Positions 35,702-44,670 of a stretch of DNA of 64,000 bases are shown in pieces. Each line of letters starts with the position of its first letter. Position 1 is the first letter of the stretch. Source of the stretch: CBDCFL01 sp965216135 (GTDB lineage Bacteria > Pseudomonadota > Alphaproteobacteria > Rhodobacterales > Rhodobacteraceae); NCBI GenBank assembly GCA_965216135.1, contig CBDCFL010000024.1:558001-622000 (forward strand), in the 5' to 3' direction. The notes below the pieces were generated by a model, which searched no databases, was not told the DNA's origin, and worked only from the letters and a program-made list of their open reading frames with translations. The translations under genes and the position numbers were made by a program.

Positions 35702-36463
35702 ATGACCAACGTTGGATTAGAAAGGGTTGGAATAAACGACCTTGAAACCAGAATGGAATTGCTCCGTCCAATTATGGTAAAGTCGAGTCAGCTCGCGCTA
35801 AAGCTGTTCGAGGATCGTGGTGAGCTAAAGGTTGAAGAAAAGTCTGCCCGAGATTACGTCTCGGACGCCGATTTTAAAGTCGAACGACACATCCGAGAAC
35901 TTATCGCAAAGGAATTGCCACACGATATGGTAGTCGGAGAAGAACTGGGCGGTGTCGCCGGTTCTAAATATTGGATTATTGACCCGATTGATGGAACTTC
36001 AAATTATTTGTCGGGTCTTCCTATGTGGGGGATTTCTGTTGCCTATGTTGTTGCCGGAGAACCGGTGATCGGGGCGATCGCGATGCCTGCTCTTGGGCAA
36101 CTTGTTTGTGGCGATACGATGCGCGGATTAGATTCCGCAAGTCGGGCATTGCGACAGAAAGGGACTGCTCCGCGAGTTTTTGGCGTCGGGCGAAATGGCA
36201 ACTGGAATGCTAAGGATAGAATTACAGCAGAAACCTTCGTGGAAGAAGCTGGCTTTCACCCCATGAATTTGGGTTCTTGCTCGACGATGCTGGCATATTG
36301 CGTCCTTGGTCAGTTGGCCGGATATATTGAGGCAGGTATCGGGTTTTGGGATTGCGCCGCGGGCGTAGCGCTGTGCAAAGCAGCCCAGATAGATGTCTGT
36401 TATTCAAGCGGTGACGGTGTCGGGTCTGCTAGAGTGGCATGCGGACCAATGGGGAGTATCTGA
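35702..36463 (+). CDS. inositol monophosphatase family protein
   Basis: A 253-residue Mg-dependent phosphatase. The family motifs are present: ARDYVSDADFKVERHI (about residues 50-65), VVGEELGG (metal-binding Glu, about 79-86), WIIDPIDGTSNYLSGLPMWG (the DPxDGTxN signature, about 92-111) and GFWDCAAGVALCKAA (the WDxAAG motif, about 220-234). It could hydrolyse inositol phosphate or another sugar/alcohol phosphate such as histidinol phosphate. The ATG overlaps the stop of the phosphodiesterase gene (TAATG). The context suggests that it handles the phosphate ester released from an imported phosphodiester. The base composition is poorer in GC than the core genes. Confidence 0.88.
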   Translation: MTNVGLERVGINDLETRMELLRPIMVKSSQLALKLFEDRGELKVEEKSARDYVSDADFKVERHIRELIAKELPHDMVVGEELGGVAGSKYWIIDPIDGTSNYLSGLPMWGISVAYVVAGEPVIGAIAMPALGQLVCGDTMRGLDSASRALRQKGTAPRVFGVGRNGNWNAKDRITAETFVEEAGFHPMNLGSCSTMLAYCVLGQLAGYIEAGIGFWDCAAGVALCKAAQIDVCYSSGDGVGSARVACGPMGSI

Positions 36464-36503
36464 AACTCTGTGTATGGCGCTCAGCCCATGCAGTTAAAAC
36501 GGG

Positions 36504-36640
36504 TCATTTGTTGAACCGTTCTGGGTAGAGAATAGCGAACTGGTTTCGGGCGGCAACCCATTCTCTGACGCAGCGACCCGCCTTTTCGAAATTGCGGATG
36601 GCCAGATAGATCGTAAGCGTCTGGTCTGGCTGCCCTGCCT
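36504..36640 (-). pseudogene. C-terminal remnant of a second IS256-family transposase
   Basis: On the minus strand, LTIYLAIRNFEKAGRCVREW followed by VAARNQFAILYPERFNK and a stop matches the C-terminal end of IS256/Mutator transposases (the AxxNQFAIxYxxRF pattern). It differs from the two full IS256 copies here and has no ends, so it is an old fragment. Confidence 0.7.
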
Positions 36641-36755
36641 GAGGCCGCAGATGTCAGATAGTGTCCATGATCGTTAATGGACATTATCGAGGTCAGATGT
36701 GGGCAGGAAGAAGCGCCGGAACTGGAGCAATAACGAGAAGCGGATGATCTGTGCG

Positions 36756-38259
36756 GGTAGTGCCCCCGGACGTGGTGTAATTCCGACGTTAGCGCGGGCT
36801 GAGTGGAGCCTCGCGTAGCTCAGGCGAAGTCCGCGCGGGTTGCTGGGCGGCCATGGACGTTCTCCGGTAGGGTTTGGGTTGCAACCTGACCTACCGATCG
36901 AGGAGATCACCCATGACCAAGGAGACGATATCAGAAACCGCCGCGCTGAAGGCGCTTCTTTCCGAGACCGCCGATCATCAGATTTTGGCCGAGATGCTGG
37001 GTTTTGTTGCCGACCGGTTGATGGCACTGGATGTGGATCAGCTGTGCGGTGCCGGGGTGCATGAACGCTCGGCCGGGCGGGTGAACCACCGGAACGGATA
37101 TCGCCCGCGCCGATGGGAAACCCGCGCCGGGACCGTTGATGTTCAGATCCCGAAACTGCGCAAGGGGACGTATTTCCCGGAGTTTCTGGAACCACGCCGG
37201 GCCTCGGAGAAAGCAATGACCGCGGTGATCCAGGAAGCCTACATTCAGGGCGTCTCAACGCGATCAGTGGATGATCTGGTCAAGACCATGGGCATGACGG
37301 GCGTCTCCAAGAGCCAGGTATCCCGCCTGTGCGTGGAGATCGACGAACGCGTTGACGCCTTCCTTGACCGGCCACTGGAGGGCGAATGGCCCTATCTCTG
37401 GCTGGACGCCACCTACATCAAGGTGCGGCGTTCGGGACGGATCGTCAGCGTGGCAGCCATAGTGGCGGTTGCGCAAGGTTTGTCGACGCGCGAGATGGCG
37501 CTGAGTTTGGCACCGACCCGGCGCGGCCGCGCCCGTGTCAACACCGACGGGCGGCGCGAGGTTCTGGGCATCGCCATCCAACCCAGCGAAGCCGAGGTGT
37601 TCTGGGACGAATTCCTGCGCGCTCTGGCCGATCGCGGCCTGCGCGGGGTAAAGCTGATCATCGCTGACGAACATAAAGGCCTGAAGGGGGCCGCCGCCAA
37701 AGTGCTGGGTGCTACGATCCAGCGCTGTCGCGTGCACTTCATGCGCAATGCCCTGGCCTGCGTCGGCAAGAAGGACCGTCCCATCGTCACGGCCGCGCTC
37801 AGAACAGCCTTCGATCAGGACACGCTGGCAGACTCGAAGGAACACTGGACCAAGCTGATCGAGGCTTTCCAGCCGCGTCATCCCAAGCTCGCCGAGCTAA
37901 TGCTGCGCGCCGAGGAAGACGTGCTGGCCTACAAGACGTTCCCGCAAGCTCACTGGCGGCAAATACACTCCACCAATCCGCTTGAACGCCTCAACAAAGA
38001 GATCAAGCGCCGAACAAATGTCGTCGGTATTTTCCAAAGGCTAACGAGGCCGCGATCTTAACGAGGCCTCGATCAGACGCCTCGTCGGCGCACTTATGCT
38101 GGAGCAGAACGACGAATGGGCAGTCACACGTCGTTACATGACGCTGGAAACCGTCGCCGCCATCTGCGAGGATACCACCATGGACCCGGCGAAAATCGCC
38201 GCCCTGTAAACCGGCTCAACAGCCAGCCGGAGAACAATTTACACCACGTCCGGGGGCAC
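36756..38259 (+). mobile_element. IS256-family element, copy 1
   Basis: 1504 bp with ends GGTAGTGCCCCCGGACGTGG and its complement. The exact 8 bp target duplication TCTGTGCG lies at 36748-36755 and 38260-38267, inside the IS66 orfA. Compared with copy 2 it has a 63-base in-frame insertion in the transposase and a 22-base change near the 3' end. Confidence 0.94.
36913..38209 (+). pseudogene. IS256-family (Mutator) transposase, copy 1, with insertions
   Basis: A DDE transposase starting MTKETISETAALKALLSET at 36913. The catalytic residues are LWLDATYIKVR (D), LIIADEHKG (D) and NPLERLNKEIKRR (E). After VAAIVAVA it carries 21 extra residues (QGLSTREMALSLAPTRRGRA plus R) that copy 2 lacks and that do not belong to the family core next to the first Asp. 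After NVVGIF a 5-base insert (AAAGG) and an imperfect 17-base duplication (TAACGAGGCC...) break the frame, so the protein ends at 38061 and loses about 50 residues. The original stop was 38209. It is probably inactive. Confidence 0.88.
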
Positions 38260-38501
38260 TACCTCTGTGCGCAAACGCGGGTTCCGGGGATTTCGGTTAG
38301 TCAGGTTGCGCGGCGGTATGATGTGAATGCCAATCCCGTGTTTACGTGGCTGAGGGATGGGCGGTTTTCGCCTGATGGCGATACACAGAAGCAGGCTTGC
38401 TTTCTGCCGGTCGAGATTGTCTGACGTCAGCGCCTGTGGGACAGATTTGAGGTTTAGCATCAGGAGGATTTCTGGTTCATCGCAACCGTTAAGGAGTGAA
38501 G

Positions 38502-38875
38502 ATGAACAGGAAATCCGGAACCAGCAAAGCCTCGGCTGACAGGCTGGTCAAAACCATTCGCCGCAAGACCCGGCAAACCTATTCGGCCGAGGAGAAGATC
38601 CGCATTGTTCTGCGGGTCTTCGCGGCGAGGAAAGCATCTCGGCGCTGTGCCGTCGGGAAGGCATCTCCGAGAGCCTGTATTACAGCTGGTCCAAGGAGTT
38701 CCTTGAGGCCGGCAAACGCCGTCTGTCCGGTGATACGGCAGGTCAGGCGACGTCGCCTGAGGTGAAGGAGTTGCGATCCGAGGCGCTGGCACTGAAGGAA
38801 TGTGTCGCCGATCTGACCCTGGAAAACCGTCTGCTCAAAAAAAGCATGACAGGGGCCGGGGAGCTCAACGAATGA
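38502..38875 (+). pseudogene. IS3-family OrfA with one-base deletion
   Basis: The HTH protein encoded upstream of OrfB. From ATG 38502 (MNRKSGTSKASADRLV) the frame reads RQTYSAEEKIRIVL. It then loses one base near 38614-38617 and continues in another frame as GEESISALCRREGISESLYY and ALKECVADLTLENRLLKKSM to the stop TGA at 38873-38875. The leucine-zipper-like end is intact. The stop overlapped the orfB ATG (ATGA) before copy C was inserted there. Confidence 0.8.
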
Positions 38876-40035
38876 TACCAACGGCCCTAGTCGTTGACCG
38901 TTTTGGCCCATTGTCTGGTAGTGATTGACGTGATTGCGGTTTTGTCGTTTGCAAAGAAGTTCCATGCTTCGCAACACCTGTCGACGATCTGCTCATAATT
39001 GTCGAAGACGGATATGGCGAGCTTGTTGGCACGCAGATAAGCCCACACATTTTCCATCGGGTTGAGTTCAGGGGAATAGGGCGGGAGTTTGAGCAGGGTG
39101 ATGTTGTCGGGTACCTCCAGCTCTGCCGAACCGTGCCAGCCAGCGCCATCCAGAATGAGAAGGGCATGTGCGCCCGATGCGACGGTTTTAGCGATCTCGG
39201 CGAGATGCGCGCTCATGGCCTGTGTGTCGGCATGTGGCATGATCAGAGCGGCCGCTTCAGCCCGTTCCGGGCAGACGGTGCCGAAAATGTAGCTCCAGAT
39301 ATAGCGGGTGTCGCGCGGGGCACGGGGGCGTGTTCCACGCTCGGCCCAGATACGGGTGAGCGTGCCCTGCTGGCCAACCCGCGCTTCATCCTGAAACCAT
39401 ATCTCCAGGGGCTTGCTGCGGGCTGTTTCCGGCAAGGCTGCTTCTACCTCTGCGGCGAAGTTTTTTTAAAAGCCTCCTGTGCATCCGGGTCGGATTTCGG
39501 ATGCTGCGGGCGCACCGACAGACGCCGAAAGCCCAGGCTTGCCAATTGTTTGCCAACAGTTCGCTCATGCATGGTGACGCCGAAGCGCTCTTCGATCTTG
39601 CGTTTCAGATCAATGCGCCGCCAGCGCACAACCCCATCGGTTTCGGGGTCGGGACCCGCCCGAACCATTTCCGCCAACTCCTCCTTCTGTGCCGCGCTCA
39701 GCAGACAGGGTGGATCCGGCGGGCGACGGTTGAACAGGCCCGACACGCCCTCCGCATTGTAACGGTGGGCCCAATCCCGCAGCGTCTGCCGATCCATGCC
39801 GCAGTTTTCTGCCGCCGTCTTGCGGTCAACCCCATCCAGAACCAGGGCAATCGCCAACATCCGTCGCGCCGCTTTCCCATCCCGGCACCGCGCCGCTTCC
39901 TGGCGAAGCTCGCCTGCGGACTTGTCTTTGCGCGTAATCCTTACTGCCATCAAAGCCTCCCTTGCCTTGATGCCACTGAATCAGATCACGCCGCTCGTGG
40001 GAATCCCCTTGAGTCAAATCTGGGGGCCGTTGGTA
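38876..40035 (-). mobile_element. IS630-like element, subtype I, copy C
   Basis: 1160 bp with ends TACCAACGGCCC / GGGCCGTTGGTA and TGA on both sides (38873-38875 and 40036-40038). Removing it with one TGA recreates the orfA-orfB overlap GAATGAGATATCC, the same arrangement as in IS3 element 2. Confidence 0.94.
38887..39950 (-). CDS. IS630-like transposase, subtype I (copy C)
   Basis: As in copy A, in two frames joined by a -1 slip on A7 (seven T on the plus strand at 39461-39467). The first frame starts MAVRITRKDK at 39950. The DDE frame (38887-39435) is intact with WFQDEARVG, LILDGAGWH and SPELNPMENVW. It differs from copy A by a few residues only (for example GTVCPERAE in place of GAVCPERAE), so the copies spread recently. 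No disabling mutation is seen. Confidence 0.88.
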
Positions 40036-40515
40036 TGAGATATCCTGCTTCTGAGAAACTGGAGATCATCCGCACCGTTGAGGGTTCCCATCTGCCCGCG
40101 AAGCGGACCCTGGACATGCCGGGCATTCCGCGCACCACATTCTACCGATGGTATGACCGCTACGTCGGAGGTGGCTTTGATGCCCTGGCGGATCGTTCAC
40201 CTTGCCCAAAGTCTGTCTGGAACCGTATTCCGCAGGCCAGGCGGGATGATCTGATCGAGTTCGCGCTGGAACATGAGGCCCTGACAACGCGCGAGCTGGC
40301 GGTCAAATATACCGACGAAAAGCGGTATTTTATCTCTGAATCATCGGCTTACCGCTTTCTGAAGGAAGCTGATCTGATCACCGCGCCGGAGTACGTGGTG
40401 ATCAAGGCTGCCGACGAGTTCACGGACAAAACCACCGCCATCAACCAGATGTGGCAGACCGACTTCACCTACTTCAAGATCATCGGCTGGGGGTGGTATT
40501 ATCTCAGCACGATCC

Positions 40516-40554
40516 ATTGACCAGCAGTGGTTTGCTTGCAAACCATGAGAGGGG
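40516..40554 (+). repeat. 39 bp palindrome-bearing insertion in IS3 OrfB
   Basis: Compared with the homologous orfB, 39 extra bases lie between AGCACGATCC and TGGACGAC. They contain the palindrome TGGTTTGCTTGCAAACCA (40528-40545, 8 bp stem with a 2-base centre) and introduce a stop codon. They are not part of IS21 element B, whose end and target duplication lie just downstream. Confidence 0.75.
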
Positions 40555-40740
40555 TGGACGACTGCGTATTCCGGGGCGATCCGGCCACCCGTACCGATGG
40601 CATCCGGCCACCCATTCCGATTTGATCCGGCCGGGGATTCCGGGCTATCCGGCCACCCCCAAATTCACTTGGTTTAAGCTGCTGCGAGGCGATCTGTAGC
40701 AGGGCTACTGTTCCGTTCTTTTGGACGGGAGAGGGCCTTT

Positions 40741-42269
40741 ATGAAGAGATTGCCGATGCGGAAGATACGGGAAGCCCTTCGGCTTCGTGCGGATGGATTT
40801 TCAGGACGTCAGGTGGCGCAGAGCCTGGCTGTTGGCCGCGCGACGATATCGGAGTATTTCCGCCGCGCTGATGTCGAGGGGCTGCGCTGGCCGCTGCCAG
40901 CCGATCTGTCGGATGCGGAGCTTGAGCGCCGTCTGTTTCCCTATTCCCGCGGTGAGGCACGTCGTGCTGTTCCTCAACCTGATTGGGCCTATGTACATGC
41001 CGAGTTGCGGCGCAAGGGTGTAACGCTCTCTCTGCTGTGGGAGGAGTATCGCGGGGTTCACCCGGATGGGTATGGCTACAGCCGGTACTGCGAGCTCTAC
41101 ACCAGCTGGGAAGGCAAGCTGTCGCCGGTGATGCGCCAACGTCATCCCGCCGGTGAACGCCTGTTTGTCGATTACGCGGGCCAGACCGTGGATGTCATTT
41201 GCCCCAAGACCGGCGAGGTGCGCACAGCGCAGATATTTGTCGCCGCCCTGGGGGCGTCCAATTACACCTATGTCGAAGCCAGCTGGACGCAGAGCCTGTC
41301 GGATTGGACATCCAGTCATGTGCGCGCCTTTGAGTTCTTCGGCGGCGTGACAGCACAGTTGGTCTCGGACAATCTCAAGGCGGGCGTCACCAAGGCCTGT
41401 TTTTACGATCCTGCGATCAATCGCACCTATGGTGATATGGCCAGTCATTACGACACGGCCATTGTTCCGGCGCGCCCTAAGAAGCCCAAAGACAAGGCAA
41501 AGGTCGAGGCGGCTGTTTTGCTGGCCGAGCGCTGGATTTTGGCGCGGCTGCGCAATCAGCGCTTCTTTGGGCTTGATGAAGTGAACGCCGCCATCCGGCC
41601 GTTGCTCGATCAGCTCAATGGCAAGGTCACCCGCCATCTTGGTGCCAGCCGCCGTGATCTGTTCGAGACGCTGGACAAGCCCGCGTTCAAGCCCTTGCCG
41701 GTGGAACCCTACGTCTACGCTGAATGGAAGCAGTGTCGCGCGGGCCTTGATTACCATGTCGATATTGGCCGCCACTATTACTCGGTGCCGCATCAATTGC
41801 TGAAGCAAAAGCTATGGGCGCGGATCACCGCACGCACGGTTGAGGTATATTTTAAAGGGCAACGCGTTGCATCCCATGCCAGAACTTCAGGCAACCGCCA
41901 GCACTCCACCCACCGTGACCACATGCCCGCACATCATCGGTTCAGTGAAGACTGGACACCAGAGCGCATCAGGCGACAAGCCGTGCTGATCGGCCCAAAT
42001 GTCGAAACCTTTGTCGATGTGATCATGCGCCAGCGGCGGCACCCGGAGCAGGGATATCGCAGTTGCCTGGGGTGTTGCGATTGGCCAAGACCTTCGGGCG
42101 CGATCGCCTGGATGCTGCTTGTGGTCGTGCCCTGGAGATCAATGCCCGGTCCTACACATCGCTGCAGTCCATTCTCAAGAATGGTCTCGATCGCAAACCT
42201 CGCACCCGCGCCACGGACGAGCCTGCGATCACCCACCCCAATATCCGTGGCGCGGATTACTTCCATTGA
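40741..42269 (+). pseudogene. istA: IstA transposase of IS21 element B, frameshifted near its end
   Basis: It begins MKRLPMRKIREALRLRADGF with the HTH QVAQSLAVGRATISEYF. The rve core has LFVDYAGQTV (D), LVSDNLKAGV (D) and DKAKVEAAV (E). After HPEQGYRSCLG a one-base deletion near 42073 leaves the frame; the original C-terminus VLRLAKTFGRDRLDAAC ... NIRGADYFH lies in the next frame and stops at 42269, 12 bp before istB. About 65 C-terminal residues are replaced by unrelated sequence running on to 42384. Confidence 0.88.
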
Positions 42270-42281
42270 AGAGGACAAGAC

Positions 42282-43031
42282 ATGCTTGATCATCCAACGC
42301 TGGATCAGCTCAAAACACTCCGACTCGACGGCATGGCAGAAGCCTTCGCCGAGATGCAATCGCAGGACGGCACCGCCGATCTGACCCACGCTGAATGGCT
42401 GGGGTTGTTGGTCGACAGAGAAAGCAGTAGCCGGGAGACCAAGAGGTTTGAAAGCCGCATGCGCGCCGCAAAGCTGCGCCATGGTGGTGCCGTTCCCGAG
42501 TACAAAACCCGGCGGGGGCTGGACAAAGCCCTGTTCCAGCAGATGCTGACCGGGCGCTGGATCAAACATAAGCGCAACCTGATGATCACTGGCCCCTGTG
42601 GCGTGGGCAAAACCTGGCTGGCCTGTGCGCTGGCTCAAGCCGCCTGTCGAGACGGGATCACCGTGCTCTACAAACGTATGCCGCGTCTGTTTGATGAACT
42701 CGAACTGGCCCACGGGGACGGGCGCTTCCCGCGCCTGTTCAAAAATCTCACCAAAACCCAATTACTGATCCTGGATGACTGGGGGCCAGATCGCCTCGAC
42801 GCAAGCCAGCGCCGTGATCTGATGGAAATTGTCGAAGACAGATATGACGCCGGATCAACTCTGATCACCAGCCAGCTGCCCATCGATGCATGGCACGACG
42901 TGATCGGAGAGCCTACCTTCGCTGACGCCATTCTCGACCGTCTCGTCCACAATGCCTATCGCATCGAACTGGACGGCCAAAGCATGCGAAAAACCAACCT
43001 CAAAACAGGTGACGAAAACGCCCAAAACTGA
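42282..43031 (+). CDS. istB: IstB, IS21 transposition helper ATPase (element B)
   Basis: A 249-residue AAA+ ATPase, MLDHPTLDQLKTLRLDGMAE. Walker A is ITGPCGVGKTWLACAL (about residues 101-116), Walker B is LLILDDWGPDRL (about 162-173), and STLITSQLPIDAWHDVIGEP carries the sensor. GAGG lies 8 bases before the ATG. The gene is complete. IstA of the same element is frameshifted. Confidence 0.93.
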   Translation: MLDHPTLDQLKTLRLDGMAEAFAEMQSQDGTADLTHAEWLGLLVDRESSSRETKRFESRMRAAKLRHGGAVPEYKTRRGLDKALFQQMLTGRWIKHKRNLMITGPCGVGKTWLACALAQAACRDGITVLYKRMPRLFDELELAHGDGRFPRLFKNLTKTQLLILDDWGPDRLDASQRRDLMEIVEDRYDAGSTLITSQLPIDAWHDVIGEPTFADAILDRLVHNAYRIELDGQSMRKTNLKTGDENAQN

Positions 43032-43710
43032 TAGCCAAAAAACCTAGGCCTCAAAGCCGCTAAACAAGGGTGGCCGGATACCCCGGTTTAGGTGGCCGGA
43101 TGTCGTCGGAATGACCGGCCGGATACCCCGGAATACGCAGACGACTACAGCCGCTATATCATCGCCTGGAAACTCTGCACCAACATGCGGGCCGAGGACG
43201 TGACTGCCACGATCGAACTGGCCCTGGCGGCGTCAGGTTGTGATCAGGCGGTTGTGCGGCACAGGCCGCGCCTGCTGAGCGACAACGGGTCCTGTTACAT
43301 CTCCGGTGATTTGGCCGAATGGCTGGAAGATCACAAGATGGACCACGTTCGGGGTGCGCCGTTCCATCCGCAGACCCAGGGCAAAATCGAGCGCTGGCAT
43401 CAAACCATGAAGAACCGGGTTCTCCTCGAAAACTACTATCTGCCTGGCGATCTCGAACATCAGATCGGGGCCTTCGTCGATTACTACAACAACCAGCGAT
43501 ACCACGAGAGCCTGAACAACGTCACACCGGCTGACGTCTATTTCGGGCGCGACAAAGCCATCATCAGACAAAGGGACAAGATCAAGAAACTGACTATCCA
43601 AAACCGCCGCTTGCAACATCAGAAGCAGGCGGCATAATCAGTCACACAAACGAACCAGAGCCTCCAATACTCAAACCGCTCTGATGTTCCATTTTATATG
43701 ACGACGGACA

Positions 43711-43875
43711 GGGAAGCGGCGGCTGGCTAGCGACACAGTTCGCGCGGCCACGACGGACGAGGTCAAAGATCTGCGCCGTGAAGCGCGTGATCTGAAGGAA
43801 GTCGTGGCAGAGCAAACGCTTGAACCCCGACTGCTCAAAAAAAGCATGATCGGCGATGGGGGCGACCAAGAATGA
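43711..43875 (+). pseudogene. C-terminal fragment of IS3-family OrfA
   Basis: The frame reads GKRRLASDTVRAATTDEVKD, then LRREARDLKEVVAEQTLEPR and LLKKSMIGDGGDQE, with a stop overlapping the next ATG (ATGA). This is the coiled-coil end of OrfA and matches the same region of element 1 (GKRRLSGDTARQATSPEVKE). The HTH half and start codon are absent. Confidence 0.8.
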
Positions 43876-44670
43876 GGTATCCTGCGTCCGAAAAACTGGA
43901 GGTCATTCGCCTTGTCGAAGACTCCCATCTGTCAGCCCGGCAAACTCTAGCCAAACTGGGCATCCCGCGCACCACCTTCTACCGTTGGTATGACCGATAT
44001 CTGCAGCGAGGCGAGGCTGGTTTGACAGATCAGCCCCCGAAGCCAAAACATGTCTGGAACCGCATCCCTGACGAAGTTCGGGGCAAGGTCGTCAAGCTGG
44101 CCCTAGAAGAGACAGATCTGTCGCCACGGGAGCTGGCGGTGACCTTCACTGATACAGAAAGTTATTTTGTATCAGAGGCTTCGGTCTACCGCGTGCTGAA
44201 GGCACACGACCTGATCACCAGCCCAGCCTTCATTGTGATCAAAGCGGCCAGCGAGTTCAAAGACAAAACGACAGCCATCAATCAACTTTGGCAAACCGAC
44301 TTCACCTACCTGAAAGTCATAGGTTGGGGCTGGTTTTATCTCAGCACGATCCTGGACGATTACAGTCGCTACATCATCTCGTGGAAGCTTTGCACCAACA
44401 TGAAAGCCGAGGACGTGACAGACACGTTGGAACTGGCGCTACAGGCTTCTGGGTGTGACCAGGTTCACGTCGTTCATAAACCTCGGTTGCTCAGTGACAA
44501 TGGCTCCAGCTATGTTTCCGGCGACCTGGCTGAATGGCTGAGCGACAGGGGTATGAAACACAGTAGAGGCGCGCCATATCATCCCCAGACCCAGGGCAAG
44601 ATTGAACGTTGGCACCAGACCTTGAAAAACCGCATCCTGCTGGAAAACTACTTTCTGCCAGGGGATCTGA

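Larger units (their letters stand above)
33545..35702 (+). pseudogene. glycerophosphodiester phosphodiesterase, split by an IS630-like insertion
   Basis: Hydrolyses glycerophosphodiesters to glycerol 3-phosphate and an alcohol. The first part (33545-34405) has the GDPD signatures: VVAHRGAFLLDNNICLAENS (catalytic HRG and EN), DMVEVDVHFTSDGTAVVLHD (metal site and the second catalytic His) and NVEIKTD. Removing the IS at 34406-35567 with one TTA rejoins CQLARLNPDSVYGFWIAHGA and a normal C-terminal barrel end, stopping at 35702. No signal peptide is seen, so the native protein was cytoplasmic. The present product would lack the last 40-45 residues. Confidence 0.9.
36699..38424 (+). pseudogene. 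IS66-type OrfA (TnpA) interrupted by IS256 copy 1
   Basis: A small HTH protein of IS66 elements. The part before the IS (from GTG 36699) gives GRKKRRNWSNNEKRMICA. The part after it (38268-38424) gives QTRVPGISVSQVARRYDVNA, then NPVFTWLRDGRF and a short tail to the stop at 38424. Joined, they form the usual HTH (SVSQVARRYDVNANPVFTW). The IS66 orfB and orfC that should follow are missing; IS3 element 1 begins 11 bp after the stop. Confidence 0.8.
40563..43139 (+). mobile_element. IS21-family element B
   Basis: 2577 bp with ends TGCGTATTCCGGGGCGATCC and the complement of TGCGTATTCCGGGGTATCCG. The 6 bp target duplication is GACGAC (40557-40562 and 43140-43145). Each end has several repeats of ATCCGGCCACCC, as expected for multiple transposase-binding sites. 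It is inserted in orfB of IS3 element 1. Element B is only distantly related to element A. Confidence 0.93.
40035..43637 (+). pseudogene. IS3-family OrfB transposase, interrupted by a 39 bp insert and IS21 element B
   Basis: An integrase-type (rve) transposase. The first part (40035-40515) reads MRYPASEKLEIIRTVEGSHL, an HTH with TTFYRWYDRY, and WQTDFTYFKIIGWGWYYLST (first Asp). The second part (43140-43637) reads DDYSRYIIAWKLCTNMRAED, RLLSDNGSCY (second Asp) and TQGKIERWHQTMKN (Glu), and ends RRLQHQKQAA. The unbroken relative in element 2 shows that STI should be followed directly by LDDYSRY. Confidence 0.9.
38435..43691 (+). mobile_element. IS3-family element 1, carrying IS630-like copy C and IS21 element B
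   Basis: Terminal repeats: TGTGGGACAGATTTGAGGTT at the left and the complement of TGGAACATCAGAGCGGTTTG at the right, imperfect but with related inner parts. It contains orfA, the inserted IS630-like copy C exactly at the orfA/orfB overlap, orfB, a 39 bp insertion and IS21 element B. Without the insertions the element is about 1.5 kb. Its right end abuts the truncated IS3 element 2. Confidence 0.78.

Noticed and set aside
40560..40670. Repeated ATCCGGCCACCC units considered as a regulatory iteron array
   Set aside because: They occur at both ends of IS21 element B in inverted orientation, as expected for IS21 terminal multiple repeats.
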